Assembly: GCA_963682055.1 (NCBI GenBank)
Contig: OY821740.1
Coordinates: 47,078,795 to 47,142,794, forward strand
DNA: 64,000 bases
Direction: 5' to 3'
Source of the DNA: Primula veris
Lineage: Eukaryota; Streptophyta; Magnoliopsida; Ericales; Primulaceae
Under the pieces are notes generated by a model. That model worked only from the letters and a program-made list of their open reading frames with translations. It searched no databases and had not been told where the DNA came from. The position numbers were made by a program, and so were the translations under genes. Of the stretch, positions 49,029 to 60,690 are shown in pieces; the stretch's first letter is position 1; each line of letters begins with the position of its first letter.

Positions 49029-52000
49029 ATGGGTAGTGAAGGTGATGTGATGACAGAAAGAGGGCACCCTTTACTTAGAGGGGGAAAGAGAAAGAGAAAG
49101 GGAGGGTTTAGTCATGGATTCTCTTCATCTCAGATCCAATCATTATCTTCCATTTGTGAAGCATTTATTCCTTCTTTGCCATACAATGATGATGATGTTA
49201 GCAACAAAGATGAGGCATCCAAACAAGCCCTCAAGACTTTTTATGAAACCTCTGCTGCTCAATACCCTTTCCCTGATGAGGTGATCATAATATGTTACAT
49301 TTATTTTTCCTTCCATTTTAATTGTTTTTAAGTTGAAATGATGTTGAAGATTAGCTAATTATACTTTTTAGCACTTGGAACACTTTGAAATTAGTAACTT
49401 GTCATCTACCAAGATTACAAAAAGTTATTCCCTAGACATGTAACGTGTTATACATATTAGGCGGATAGGTAAGAACAAATCTTGTTACTATTATTCAAGA
49501 TACATGAGTTTACTTGAAATTTCAAGTGAATGGGCATATGAAATCACTGCAACTCAACAGAAAATTTCATTCAAGCATAAGGTTGAAAACGAAAACAAAT
49601 GTCTTGTGCAAAGTTTAATGATTATGTATCATTGTTCGATCCCTAAAGCCGACGAGGTGACCAACGATTGATCATAAATATAGTATTTTATAAACCTTTC
49701 TATTTCTCTATTGTTTTAACTGAATAATTGAGTTGGTTCTCTAAAGTCTAATCATTCCACATTGTTTCAAAAATAAATTAAAAAAAATCATTCCACATAG
49801 TCGGCCGCCCTGTATAGAAAATATTGTCCTATTTTGCTAGGTTCTTATTTTATGCTTCATAGCTAAAATACAGAATGATTGTTAATTTTATTTGCATCTA
49901 TGATTTGGACATTTTGAAAATATGATCAATTTATATTAATCACTTTATCATAAATTCAAAAAAGGAATTTTGTAGTGTGAATTTTATTATGTTTTAATTA
50001 TTATTTTTTTATTATAGGTGGCAGAAATGATGGTGACAAAGGGTTCCCCAGAGGCAGTGACTTTTGTGAGCATAGTTTTGAAGTTTTTATCTACTGCCTT
50101 GGGGACATTGTTGTTATGTGGATTTGTTTGCCTTGATTGGAGATGGCCATTTATTCACAAATTCTCTGATATTCCATTGGCTAAGAGAGAAAATATTCTT
50201 TTCAACTGGTCCATGAAAAGCTATTTGTTTCCTTATAGACCTTTGTTTGCACTCCTCAAATCCTCATGTCTATTCACCTTCTTCTCTTGGGTAAATATTG
50301 TTACTCTCTCTTATTGCAATTTGCATTACATATAAATAATTTTTGTAGAATAATTAATGATGTACAGAGAAATAAAACAAAAAAAATGAGGCAAGCCACT
50401 GGCCACATGAGAACATCTCTGAACATGGTATTAACAATTGAAATAAAATACATACTTGAAAAAAATACTCAAATAGTAACGGGATTAGTGACGGTATTTT
50501 TTGTTACGAGCTTATTAGCGACGGTTTTGTGACAGTTTAGTCAATTTACAATAGATTTGTGAGCTTTTTAAATTAATGACAGACTTTTGACAAATTTTGT
50601 CTCTTATTAAATCAAACATTATTTTATAACGACAGTTAAATGTTCTTTCTTTTTTCCCTTTGTACCGTAGTTTAATTTAGTGTTGTGGCATTAGTGTGCT
50701 TGTCATTATCTGTTCGTATCAATTAATTATGAGCATGTTTTTGTTTGCAATCGCTATTATATATTATTTAATGTATATTAAATGAGCATGTGCATCACTT
50801 TACTTATATTTTTTTTCTCATATTTAAGTTAATTAGCATCATTTTTATATTTTTAGGGTAATAGTTTAACTTTATATATTTTTCAGCTTCCCTATCAAAT
50901 TTATTATTGTAACTAAATATTACTATATTTTAATATACTTCTATCAATTTTTTTCAACCCAAATTAATTTACTAGAACAAACACATTAAATAGCTTACAA
51001 GTTTTATCGTATTTAAAGTAAAAAGTACATTTTTACAAATTATAAGTAAACGTTTTGTTTTATATAAATTATCAACTTTTTTTATCAATTTCTCTATCAA
51101 AACTATACAACTCATATTTATTTTATTTTATTAATTTATATGTGAAAAGTACAAATAAATAAAAGAGAATAAGAGAAAAGTAAGAGAAAAAAATTATTAT
51201 TTTAATTATAAGAGAATATATTGATCCCTTATATTTGAGTAATATTTAAGTCTCATTATATTTAAGGTAAATGAGGCATATAAAGAAACTGATGCGACTA
51301 TAAAAAATGATCTCTAACTATATCAAATAAACTTTGCGAGGAGAGGTTTTAAAGTCACAATAAATCTAGACAATAACGTGTTTTGACTACTATATATCTC
51401 TAATTAAAACCATAACGGTCCCGTGTTTTGGAAAGTGTCATTTCTGATATTAATTATGCAGAGACATTGTTTTAAATGATGAAAACTATATTAACCGACC
51501 CAAATTTGATTCTATTTAGATTAATATTTCGTGTAAAATCATTTGCTTTATGCTTGGTTTAACTTTTATAATTACCAAAATATCGATCGAAGATCAAGAC
51601 CAAGATAGATGGATATAGTTGTAAGTAAATGATCGGTATTTCTCTTTTAAAGACGTATTTAAATTGGACAAAGGGTGCCAGACTATAGTCTGGAAAACTA
51701 TCTCTGTGACACCATTGAATCTTACAGTCTGTGGGCCCCTCTGTTGATCCAATGGTTCCACAATATTTATGAAAATGTTTGTTGTCTGTAGTAAATTTCT
51801 ATTGGTTCAACTCAACTAATCATGCTTTGAAAAATTGAAACCAATTAGAGTAGCTTGAATCTATGTATTAAAGGCCAGCAGAATATTTGAACATATAAAA
51901 AGGCTGAAATTGATTTAAAAAAATAGAGAGGCTGATTATTTTTTATTTATTTATTTACATAGAAATATCAAATAAAATTAAAACTTAATGCTACTGTTGA

Positions 52001-55000
52001 CTTTATTGTCATTCAATATCAAGTTATATAAATACTTAAAGAGAAACTTTTTTTATCACATATTTTTACTACCCAAAAAATCAACTCACATTACATGGCA
52101 TATCCACATCATCAAAAGTTTTGATTTTTATTAATATTAAATTTAATATATTTTTTTAATTAGTATTTAAATTTAGGATAAGTTCAACTAGGTTTCTACT
52201 ATATTTTTATTTGGGGTTTTAGTGAGTTGTATTTTTAAATTTATCAAATTTTTTATTTTTAATTAATATTTAAATTTAGGGTAAACTCAACTAGGGTTAT
52301 AGTATATTTTTATTTGAGTTTTTAGTAGTTTGAGTTTTTATTACGTGGTGTGACTTGTACTGATATCTTCTATTTATTTTCATTCAAACGTTAATGTCAA
52401 AATTTGATCACAATTTTTTTAATAGGAACACAAATAAACAATATGTATAAATAAATAACCAGAAGTATTAATATAGTAATTAGTGTTGAGAATGAAATGA
52501 CTCTCTTCTCTTAGTAATAGTATTATTTTTTTGACACGTGTTCAAAAAAAAGTGATTAGAATTGTTACATGTCATCAGATAGAATTTTTGAGTAAGTTAT
52601 ATGGGTTGGTATAACATCACTCATACTCAAAAGCTTCTTCATATAGTTGAAATTCTCCCGTCATTTATTTTTCTAATTTGACTAATAGATCGGTCCAACC
52701 GTTTTCGCATAAGCTAGGTCCAACCGTTTTCGCATAAGCTATGAAATCATTATATTTAACTAACATGAATTTTATATCCGCAATCCAACCATAAAATATA
52801 CAAATTGGCGGTGTCTCGTCCATAGAGAGGCTGAAATTACAATGTAAACTAGCAGTAGGAAGGGACCAAAAAGGCTGAAGGTACAATGCTGAAATAAACG
52901 TATCATCTAGAACATGTATGGCTAAGCTTGCAACATGTGTTGCTTTAACTAAAAGGCGATAATATTTACGGATCACGGACACATTGCACATTGATATTGA
53001 CATCATAACCAATAATTTATAGACTATAGTTAGTACTCTTCCTATTTAATTATATATTACGAAATTACGTGTAATTTTAATCAGTTAAAAACTTCAATCA
53101 AAATTGTATGACGGTCAAAATTACACATAGTTTCGTAATGGACAATTAAATAAGAACGGATACCGTAATAAATAAAGTCCCGACATTTTTGACTGCCCAA
53201 TGTTTTCAAACTACTAGTTTTTTTCTTTCTTTCTAACTCACAGTTTTCTTTTGTAATGTTGTATATTCCCACATAAGGTGTCACCTTTTTGTTTCCGACT
53301 ATTTTTTTGAATAATCTTTTCATACAAGTTTAATCACCTTATTTTGATGAAGTCAAAATACCTGGCATCACCTTCTATACTTTATTTTTTATACATAAAT
53401 AGTATTTTCTTTTACATTCATAATAAACTAGGGAAATTGTAACGGAAACTTTAGTTCTAACTTCTAATTGATGTTGAAAATAGTAACTTGATTCTTACCA
53501 TAATTTAACAATTCTTATAGGTTCCAGAAAAACGCCAACTCCAGGCTCCTATTTTGTTTAATAATGTCTCAAAGTCTCATAATTTTATATTTATTTTCTT
53601 TCGTGATGCTAATGAGATAACTCATTTCCTTGAAAGAAAAACTGGAAAAATGACAGCACTGTTAAATTTCACAAAGCACTGTTAAATTTCACAAGTGTTT
53701 GCTGGCGGGTAGATGTACTCTGATAGTTTATTCATAATCGTAAGGCTTCAAAAGGGGAGAATATCCGAGTACTTACACGTTAAAGACGGACTACATTTGG
53801 CTGACAGAATAAAAGCTGATATCTTCAGAATTTATGGCTTAAGCTGGACGAACCGGCTAATATTCCAATCTAAGAAAATCTAGCTTATTTGCTTAAAAGC
53901 TCCAATCAAAAAAGCGTCAAGCTTTACGGTCAACATATTCCAAAGCTGCTGACAAGCAAGTTTTTATTGAGTTATATCCAGCTTTTTAACAAAAAAAATA
54001 CTATGAGACTAACTAAATTAATTTTGGCTTTTATCACAGACTGATGAAAATTTCAAAAACCCCTCATGGGAAGCAATAGGATACGAGCAAGAGATCAAAG
54101 CAAACCCCATCAAAACCCCAAATGAAAGACCACTACAAAAGGGTATTATAGAAACGATGTATGAAAATGACTTCACCATACTCGGTTCCCTCACCCAAAA
54201 AGGCCTAAAAGTAACTCAACACCCAACAGAAAAAAACACTTATAAAATCAAATGTGACGCCATCGTAATTGGGTCTGGTTGTGGTGGTGGTGTCTCGGCT
54301 TCGGTACTCGCCAGCTCTGGACTAAAAGTAATCGTAATAGAAAAAGGAAATTATTTCTCGCAAAAAGATTTTGCGGGGTTGGAGGGACCTGCTATGACCG
54401 AGTTGTATGAGGGTGGTGGGATGCAACCGAGTGTGGACGGTAAGATGATGATCTTGGCGGGATCAACGGTTGGCGGTGGCTCAACCGTGAATTGGTCAGC
54501 CTCGATTAAAACACCGAATCCTGTTTTGAAAGAATGGTCACTCGATCATAAAATTTCGTTTTATGGGAAAGACGAGTATCAAGAAGCGATGAATGTGGTC
54601 TGCGAGAGGATTGGCGTGAACGAAAACCGCAAAACGGAGAGTTTTCAGAATCAGGTTTTGAGGAAAGGGTGCGAAAATCTCGGCTTAAAAGTCGAAAATG
54701 TGGCGTCAAATTCATCGGGTGAGCATTATTGCGGAAACTGCTGTTATGGGTGCCAAACGGGGGATAAAAAGAGCACAGCCGAGACCTGGCTAGTGGACGC
54801 TGTTGAAAACGGTACTATCAAGAAATAATTCTCTACTATTACGAAAATGATCATAACTCGATTTTCTATAAGTTTTGCAAATTAAAGACTACTAATTTTA
54901 TTTCTACTGTAATAGGTACGGTGATAATAAGCGGATGTAAAGCAGAGCGCTTTGTTTTTGAGAACGAAAAATACAGCTCTGAAAAACGGTGCATGGGAGT

Positions 55001-56380
55001 GGTTGCCTCCTCAGTGCACAAAAACGTGACGAGGAGATTCATCTTCGAATCGAAAGTGACCGTTTCCGCTTGTGGGTCTCTTCACACTCCCCCTCTAATG
55101 ATTCGAAGCGGATTAAAAAACAAAAATATCGGTAAAAACCTTCATCTCCACCCCGTTGCTTTTGCATGGGGCTACTTCCCAGAATCAAAATCATCATTCA
55201 CAGGCAAAAGTTACCAAGGAGGAATTATAACTGCCATCAATAAAATAACTTCCATGGGGGTTAATTACCAATGTACCATTATCGAGACCCCCGCTTTTGG
55301 ACCCTCGGGATTTAGCTCATTATTGCCATGGGTTTCAGGCCAAGATATAAAGGATAGAATGACGAAATTCCCAAGAACAGCTCATATTTTTGCTTTAACT
55401 CGAGATCGTGGATCGGGGGAAGTGAGAGAGGAAAAAAAGATATCGTACCGCTTTGATGAGATCGATAAAGAAAATCTGAAGACGGGTCTGAGACAGTGTC
55501 TAAGGATTCTGATAGCTGCCGGAGCTGTAGAGGTAAAACCTCAAACTGTTGATAGAAACAACTATTTACTGATTTTATACTATTATTAAGCATTTTCCGT
55601 CACATGTTGTCTGGACTCATCTTTAAGCCAAGGAGGACTTGCACGCATAGTTCCAAATTTTCTTTCATTTGTTTTCTTATTGTTACAGGGAATGTTTGGT
55701 TGCAAAACTTAAGAAGATAAGCTGGATTTGTTTACGTATAAGAAAAAAGTTCAGTTCATCCAACTTAAAGCTTCTAACATTTCAGGCCGAAAATGCAGAA
55801 AAAACTAAATTTCTAAGCTTCTGTTCAAGCAAAGAACAAAAAGACAAAGTGAGCTTAAAAGCTGCAACCACACAAGACCATAATTTTATAAGTGTTTCTG
55901 CAGTGAATCGAACTCACTGACTAATGACTATGCTCTAATACTCCTAGCATGTTAAGTCACAATATCTACAATTAGCTCACATGGTTAGCAAACACAACTT
56001 TTTTTGTTATTACTCACATTCTCCTCCGACAGGTGGGAACCCACAGAAACGACGGACAGAGAATTACTTGTGGAGGGACTAAGACCGAGGATTTGGAGGC
56101 ATTTTTGGACGAAGTGGCGCCTGCAGGTGGACCCGCTTCGAAGCAAAAATATTGGAATATATATTGTTCGGCTCATCAGATGGGAAGTTGTCGAATGGGG
56201 GCTAGTGAGAGAGATGGGGCTGTGGATGAGAACGGTGAGAGTTGGGAGGCCAAGGGCTTGTTTGTTTGCGATGGGAGTGTTTTGCCAACTGCTATAGGGG
56301 TCAACCCTATGATCACTATCGAGTCGACTGCTTATTGCATTTCTAAGAGGATTGTCGAATCTTTAAAGAAGGAAAAGTAA
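49029..56380 (+). CDS. FAO: long-chain fatty alcohol oxidase (5 exons, 753 aa)
   Basis: Exons: 49029-49280, 50018-50290, 54040-54811, 54916-55532, 56033-56380; 2262 nt, all GT-AG. It is a membrane-bound, FAD-dependent enzyme of the GMC oxidoreductase superfamily. It oxidises long-chain fatty alcohols to aldehydes in omega-oxidation and lipid breakdown. The basic N-terminus ([10 protein letters not shown]) precedes a conserved FAO block ([12 protein letters not shown]). A hydrophobic segment lies at about residues 96-120 ([19 protein letters not shown]). The FAD-binding Rossmann motif is at residues 253-259 (VIGSGCGGG, then VIVIEKG). GMC features follow: [15 protein letters not shown], a Cys-rich [36 protein letters not shown] and the end [20 protein letters not shown]. 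Length fits the family (about 740-760 aa). Intron 2 is unusually large (3.75 kb). The stop is followed within five bases by a MITE. Confidence 0.95.
52692..52741. repeat. 25-bp perfect tandem duplication
   Basis: GGTCCAACCGTTTTCGCATA plus AGCTA occurs twice in a row inside FAO intron 2. Confidence 0.95.
53036..53160. mobile_element. short Stowaway-like MITE (125 bp) in FAO intron 2
   Basis: The left end is CTCTTCCTATTTAATTATAT; the complement of the right end is TCCGTTCTTATTTAATTGTC. Both continue through ATTACGAAA and GTGTAATTTT, giving inverted repeats of about 50 bp in a 125-bp element. TA flanks both sides (53034-53035, 53161-53162). Confidence 0.85.
53655..53694. repeat. 20-bp perfect tandem duplication
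   Basis: AGCACTGTTAAATTTCACAA occurs twice head to tail inside FAO intron 2. Confidence 0.95.
55688..55879. mobile_element. MITE, GTTGCAGC family, in FAO intron 4
   Basis: It begins AATGTTTGGTTGCAAAACTT and ends TTAAAAGCTGCAACCACACA before AGACC. The inner AGCTGGATTTG, CATCCAACTTAAAGCTTC and TTTCAGGCC motifs match the copies at 20194 and 56385. Confidence 0.75.
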
Positions 56381-56384
56381 GGAT

Positions 56385-56573
56385 CTTGGTGACGGTTGCA
56401 GCTTAATAAGCTTCAAATAAGTTAGGTTCATCCAGCTTCAGATTTAAGTTTCTTCAGGCCAAAAATCCAGAAACCGCAGGTTTTTAAGATGGTTAATCAA
56501 ATGCAATCCATTTTCAAGCAAAAAACATAAGAAAAAAAAAACTGAGCTTAAGAGCTACAACCAAGCAAAGACC
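56385..56573. mobile_element. MITE, GTTGCAGC family, at the FAO 3' end
   Basis: It begins TTGGTGACGGTTGCAGCTTA and ends AGAGCTACAACCAAGCAAAG before ACC. It starts within five bases of the FAO stop codon, so the 3' UTR is largely made of this element. The inner TTCATCCAGCTTCAG and TTCAGGCCAAAAATCCAGAA match the family. Confidence 0.75.
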
Positions 56574-57164
56574 TATGTCCCCAAAGTATAAGCATCTCTT
56601 ATGATACTTCTGTACTGTATCCTCTAATTTTTTTATTTCAACTTTTTTGTTTGGAAAAATATAGTCATTAAAACATCATTTATCAATCAATAAAATCAAC
56701 TATATTGTAAAATTAGCAGCTTCCTCTGAGGTTTATCTTGTAATTTTCTGATGGCCATCCGTTAAAATTTAAATGATACTTAAAAATCTGAAACAACAGA
56801 AGTTAAATTGATGACTAATAACCAAAAAGATAAAACGAAGGCACATAGAAAGTCTTCTTTGTTGATAAAACAATTTGTTTCCTACTTTTCTTTTTATGGT
56901 TACTCAATAAGTTGCAACATGTTTCTATCGATTTAAACACTGCCATTACAGTAAAAAATAAATTTTAGCTTCCATAATGGCTATGCATACATGGGCAATA
57001 ATAAACTATGCAGCTTACATCTAAGAGAAAGATATAAAAAAGCTCAAAAGCTTATCTCTGAAGAGAAGGCATTTACTCTAAAATCCAGCTGCTTTAATGG
57101 CAATCCCAGCCAAATATTCCATATCTTTTTTGCTGCATCACCATATAAATACCCAGATTTGAAC
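56574..57164. other. convergent spacer, FAO and MRL7 3' flanks
   Basis: AT-rich, with no ORF of interest. It should hold the poly(A) sites of both genes. Confidence 0.5.
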
Positions 57165-59002
57165 TTAAATGGGTGATGTTATAGCTTCACTGCTTATCCA
57201 AGAAGGTTTTTTTGCCTTATAGTAAAAATGAGCAATCATGTGAACCAACTCATCTGATGTTCGAAACTCTACAAATAAAATATATATTTAAACTTCAAAT
57301 AATTTCTAAAGAAGTTACAGTCATCTGAACCCAAGGAGGGAAAAATATGACTACCTTTTTCCCTATGTATGATTTTGTTGCCCCTCAGGAACAAAATTTG
57401 CGGGCATTCTCTAACTTTCAGCGCGTAAGCCAAATCCCTTTCGATATTGATATCAATCTTAACAGCCTAGTAAATGAAAGAATCAGAATAAATTTAATAG
57501 ATATAAAGATATACACCAAAATGGAGAGCAATGTAGTAGTACAAAAGCATACACGAGGTGGCAATCGATCCTTGGCGCTCCAGTAAACTTTGATTGCTTT
57601 CTCAAGCTCCTTCAACGACTTCCAGTTTTCGGTCGCCCTAATAAGAAAAACAAATTATGTTTGTCATGAATATGTGCATCAGTGCATCTCCACACCGCAC
57701 ACCATAAAATAAGTATGTATGCCCCTGGACATAGAACAGTAAAATGTATATCTCTACAACAGAACTTGTGAACAATTGCAACAAGCAATACAATCAGCTA
57801 TAAGAACTACTAAGAAGAGACTAAGTTAATTACCAGACTTTTTATAGAGAAAGACAACTTAACTATTAAGGCCGGTCATGTTAAGGAACACATAGACGCA
57901 AGTTACCTAACAGAATGTCTTTATGGTCAAAGGTGTACGCCTGCATCATACAGTATATTTCTGGAAAACAAGAATGGTTAATTATAAATTTGACTAGTAT
58001 CTTCTTAATATAGAACTTAATACCACACTTCTTACTCTACTACTATCTCCTAGACTCTAAGACAAGTCATAAAAGAATCCGCTTTAACAAGTGTGTTTCA
58101 CAATAACCGCAACTATTTATACGAATTGTGTATCCAACGGTTCTAACCTTCCACTTACATTGTGTGAAAAGCTATGTTTTCTCCTTCAGTTATTACACTT
58201 CCGAACAATATAATGGCACAAAAAGAAGAAAAGCATACCTGTTATATCTTTCGAACACAAAAACAACAAGTGGGCTTGGATGAAAAGCAAAGCTCTCCCA
58301 CTCCAAACAATTAATCTCTTGCACCCAATTATCATCAATTTCCCCTTCCCAATCAATCTCAATACCATCTTCTCCAACAATATTTTTAATGGGGTGCTTA
58401 TCAAAAAACTCAGATGCTCGAATTCCCCATCCCACGTCAGCATCCAATGGCCAATCAGAGCTCTCCTCTTCAATCACCATTTTCTTCTCTCTCTTTTCTC
58501 CCTTCTCACCGCTTTCATCCTCACTCTCATCAGAATCCCTGTCATCAGAATCCCTCTCTTCATCGACTCTATCTTTCATGATCTTCTCTTTATAGTCCTC
58601 AGTTTCCGAGTTTTGCTCCCTTATTGATGCAAACGTTTGTTCAAGTGAGTTGCGGATTATGTCTTCACATGCTGCGGCTTCACTTTTACGACCACGCCGA
58701 GGCTTTTTCGGTATTGTGGTTGGAAATATAACTTCAGGATTTTCTTTATCTTTTTTCTGAACGTTGATTTTCTTGTTTTGGGATCTTGTTTTGGACTTAG
58801 TATCATGGTCGGAATTTGAATTGGAATTTTTCGAACTGGCAACACAAGGTAGACGTTTTATTAAGCTTTTGTGGTTCAAATGAGAAGAAAAATATGACCT
58901 TGAAGATTGATTGTGTTTCAAAATATCGTCAGTTATTGCATTACGGGAGGATAAGTGGGAGGAGTAAAGGTTAATCTTGGGGTTTACTGTCGAAAGCAAC
59001 AT
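57165..59002 (-). CDS. MRL7: MRL7/SVR4-type chloroplast thioredoxin-fold protein (4 exons, 354 aa)
   Basis: Exons, in transcript order: 59002-58239, 57637-57553, 57466-57355, 57268-57165; 1065 nt, all GT-AG. The N-terminus is Ser/Asn-rich and poor in acidic residues up to about residue 60, fitting a chloroplast transit peptide. Then come a basic stretch ([11 protein letters not shown]), a strongly acidic linker (about 145-175), the conserved block [20 protein letters not shown] and [20 protein letters not shown], then [20 protein letters not shown]. The C-terminal thioredoxin-like fold ([56 protein letters not shown]) lacks a CxxC redox pair. Related Arabidopsis proteins (MRL7/SVR4/ECB1/RCB and its paralogue) are needed for plastid-encoded RNA polymerase activity and chloroplast development. 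I cannot separate the MRL7 and MRL7-like branches by eye. It is convergent with FAO. Confidence 0.92.
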
Positions 59003-59894
59003 AATTAGTAGCTATAAATTCATCAACCAATGAATCCTGACAGAGAAAAAAAGAAAAATTAAATTAGACAAAAAAGAATTTTGATGGAATTTCCGAACTT
59101 GGGCTAACAAATAAAAGGCAATATAAATAAGCATACAATATACAAGGACAGATAATGTGTTATAAAAACACAATTCTACTACCCTCTCTCATAATTTATT
59201 GGCATCACAATTTACAGTACAAAAGCCAGGCTCTTTAATCATCTTGTATTTATATCATAAAAACCGTCCTTCGAATAATAACTTTTTTTAGCGTCATAGC
59301 TATACTACAAAAATTCCGAAAATAAGGTTCCAATTTAAGATTAACATGATTTGCTCATAAATTCTACTACCATATTTTGATGCTCACTTTAAAAAGCGAG
59401 CTTTGCCAGTTTAACTTGCTAGAGCTATAAAATTTAAAAGTGAAGATATATAGCTTTTTTTGTAGCCCTGAATAAGCTCAGTAATTGCTTAAAAGCTGAG
59501 ATATTTACAGTGACCTAATAAAGCTTAAAGTTCCAAGCCAGCTTATTCGTTAAGGCCCTTAATTAAAAGAAAATCTAACAATATTTCACAAAATAAAAAC
59601 AGTAAAATAGAGATTAATTTTCTAAGTGTCATAGTGTCGAACAGGTAGTGTGCATTCTTTAGTCAGATGAGTTAAAACAAATAGTGAACAAAATTTATGT
59701 AAAGACGTTAAATAAGACATATATATATATGTATATATATATATAAAGAGAGAGAGAGATTACTAGCGTAGGTTGTAGAATTGGGAATTTTTGGTTTGTT
59801 TGCGAATAAGTTGCTTAATACTCCTAATTTATAAGTCTTGCTGTTATGTATTTTGAGTCTTTTGACACCGTAAAAAGTACAAAAGTATTAAATA

Positions 59895-60109
59895 CATCCG
59901 TTCCTATTTAATTATACAATTTTGATTGGCTTACAACTTTTATCAAAACTGTCGAAATGAATTTTTTAAAAATTAATAATATTATTTTACATTGATTAAC
60001 ATTTGAAAATCTTCATTTCGTCAATTTTGATATAAAGTATTTGATCGGTCAAAATTACTCAAAATTACACGTAATATCGTATTAAACAATACAATATAAA
60101 ATTGAGGAG
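59895..60109. mobile_element. Stowaway-like MITE (215 bp)
   Basis: The left end is CATCCGTTCCTATTTAATTA; the complement of the right end is CTCCTCAATTTTATATTGTA. TA flanks each side (59893-59894, 60110-60111). The interior shares AAATTACACGTAATATCG and the TTTGATCGGTCAAAATT motif with the other copies. Confidence 0.75.
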
Positions 60110-60413
60110 TATATAAATATATTAATAGTCTCAATCTCTAGTTTCGGAAGAAAAGCAAAATCAGCTGATTGATATTTACTACTGTTACTTTCAGATTCAG
60201 GGTGGTTCAAAATTGTTAAAAGTCCTAAATTTTTGGATTGAATTGATAAATTCCAGTCACACTTAAAAAATGAACGATTAAGATCGAGTAATATAACTCA
60301 TTTTACAACAGAAGTGACGGACTAGCAGAGTATGGGAAATACCGATACTTCATTTTTCGTATGAAATTCCCAATTCTCCAAAATTGGATGTAATCTGGTT
60401 GCACTAGTAATCG

Positions 60414-60690
60414 TGTCTCACGTTTTGCATGTGTGACGCGCAATGCAATTAAAATATAGAAAATAAGTGTGGTTGTTATATAAATATGTGAATAATAAAA
60501 AAAAAAATAGTATAATATATGAGACTTAAAATAATGTTTAGTTGTTAAAGATGGATGAATAGTGTTATTAGTTATTAATTTTTATATTTTTTTTTATGTG
60601 AGTATGATATTATTATAATTAATAAAAAAATATATGAGTATTTTTTTTTTTAAAATGATTAAATTAGACAGAATCATTTGACTCGTTTTG
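60414..60690 (-). mobile_element. Helitron-like fragment, 5' end decayed
   Basis: It is homologous along most of its length to the copy at 10088-10379 (GTAATCGTGTCTCACGTTTT on the plus strand, then TAGAAAATAAGTGTGGTTGT). On the minus strand it ends CACGATTACTAG followed by T, matching the CTRR|T Helitron terminus, with a hairpin-like ATGCAAAACGT before it. The TC 5' end cannot be found. Confidence 0.6.

Larger units (their letters stand above)
50291..54039 (+). other. large intron 2 of the alcohol oxidase gene (3.75 kb)
   Basis: No nested gene recognised. It contains a stretch at about 52130-52350 related to the tandem repeat at 842-1055, a 25-bp tandem duplication at 52692-52741, a Stowaway-like MITE at 53036-53160, a 20-bp tandem duplication at 53655-53694 and a GTTGCAGC-family relic at about 53790-53925. 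TE insertion explains much of its length. Confidence 0.75.

Noticed and set aside
50266..50532. 88-codon ORF at the start of FAO intron 2
   Set aside because: It overlaps exon 2 in another frame and has no homology.
55669..55920. 83-codon ORF in FAO intron 4
   Set aside because: It is made by the MITE at 55688-55879.
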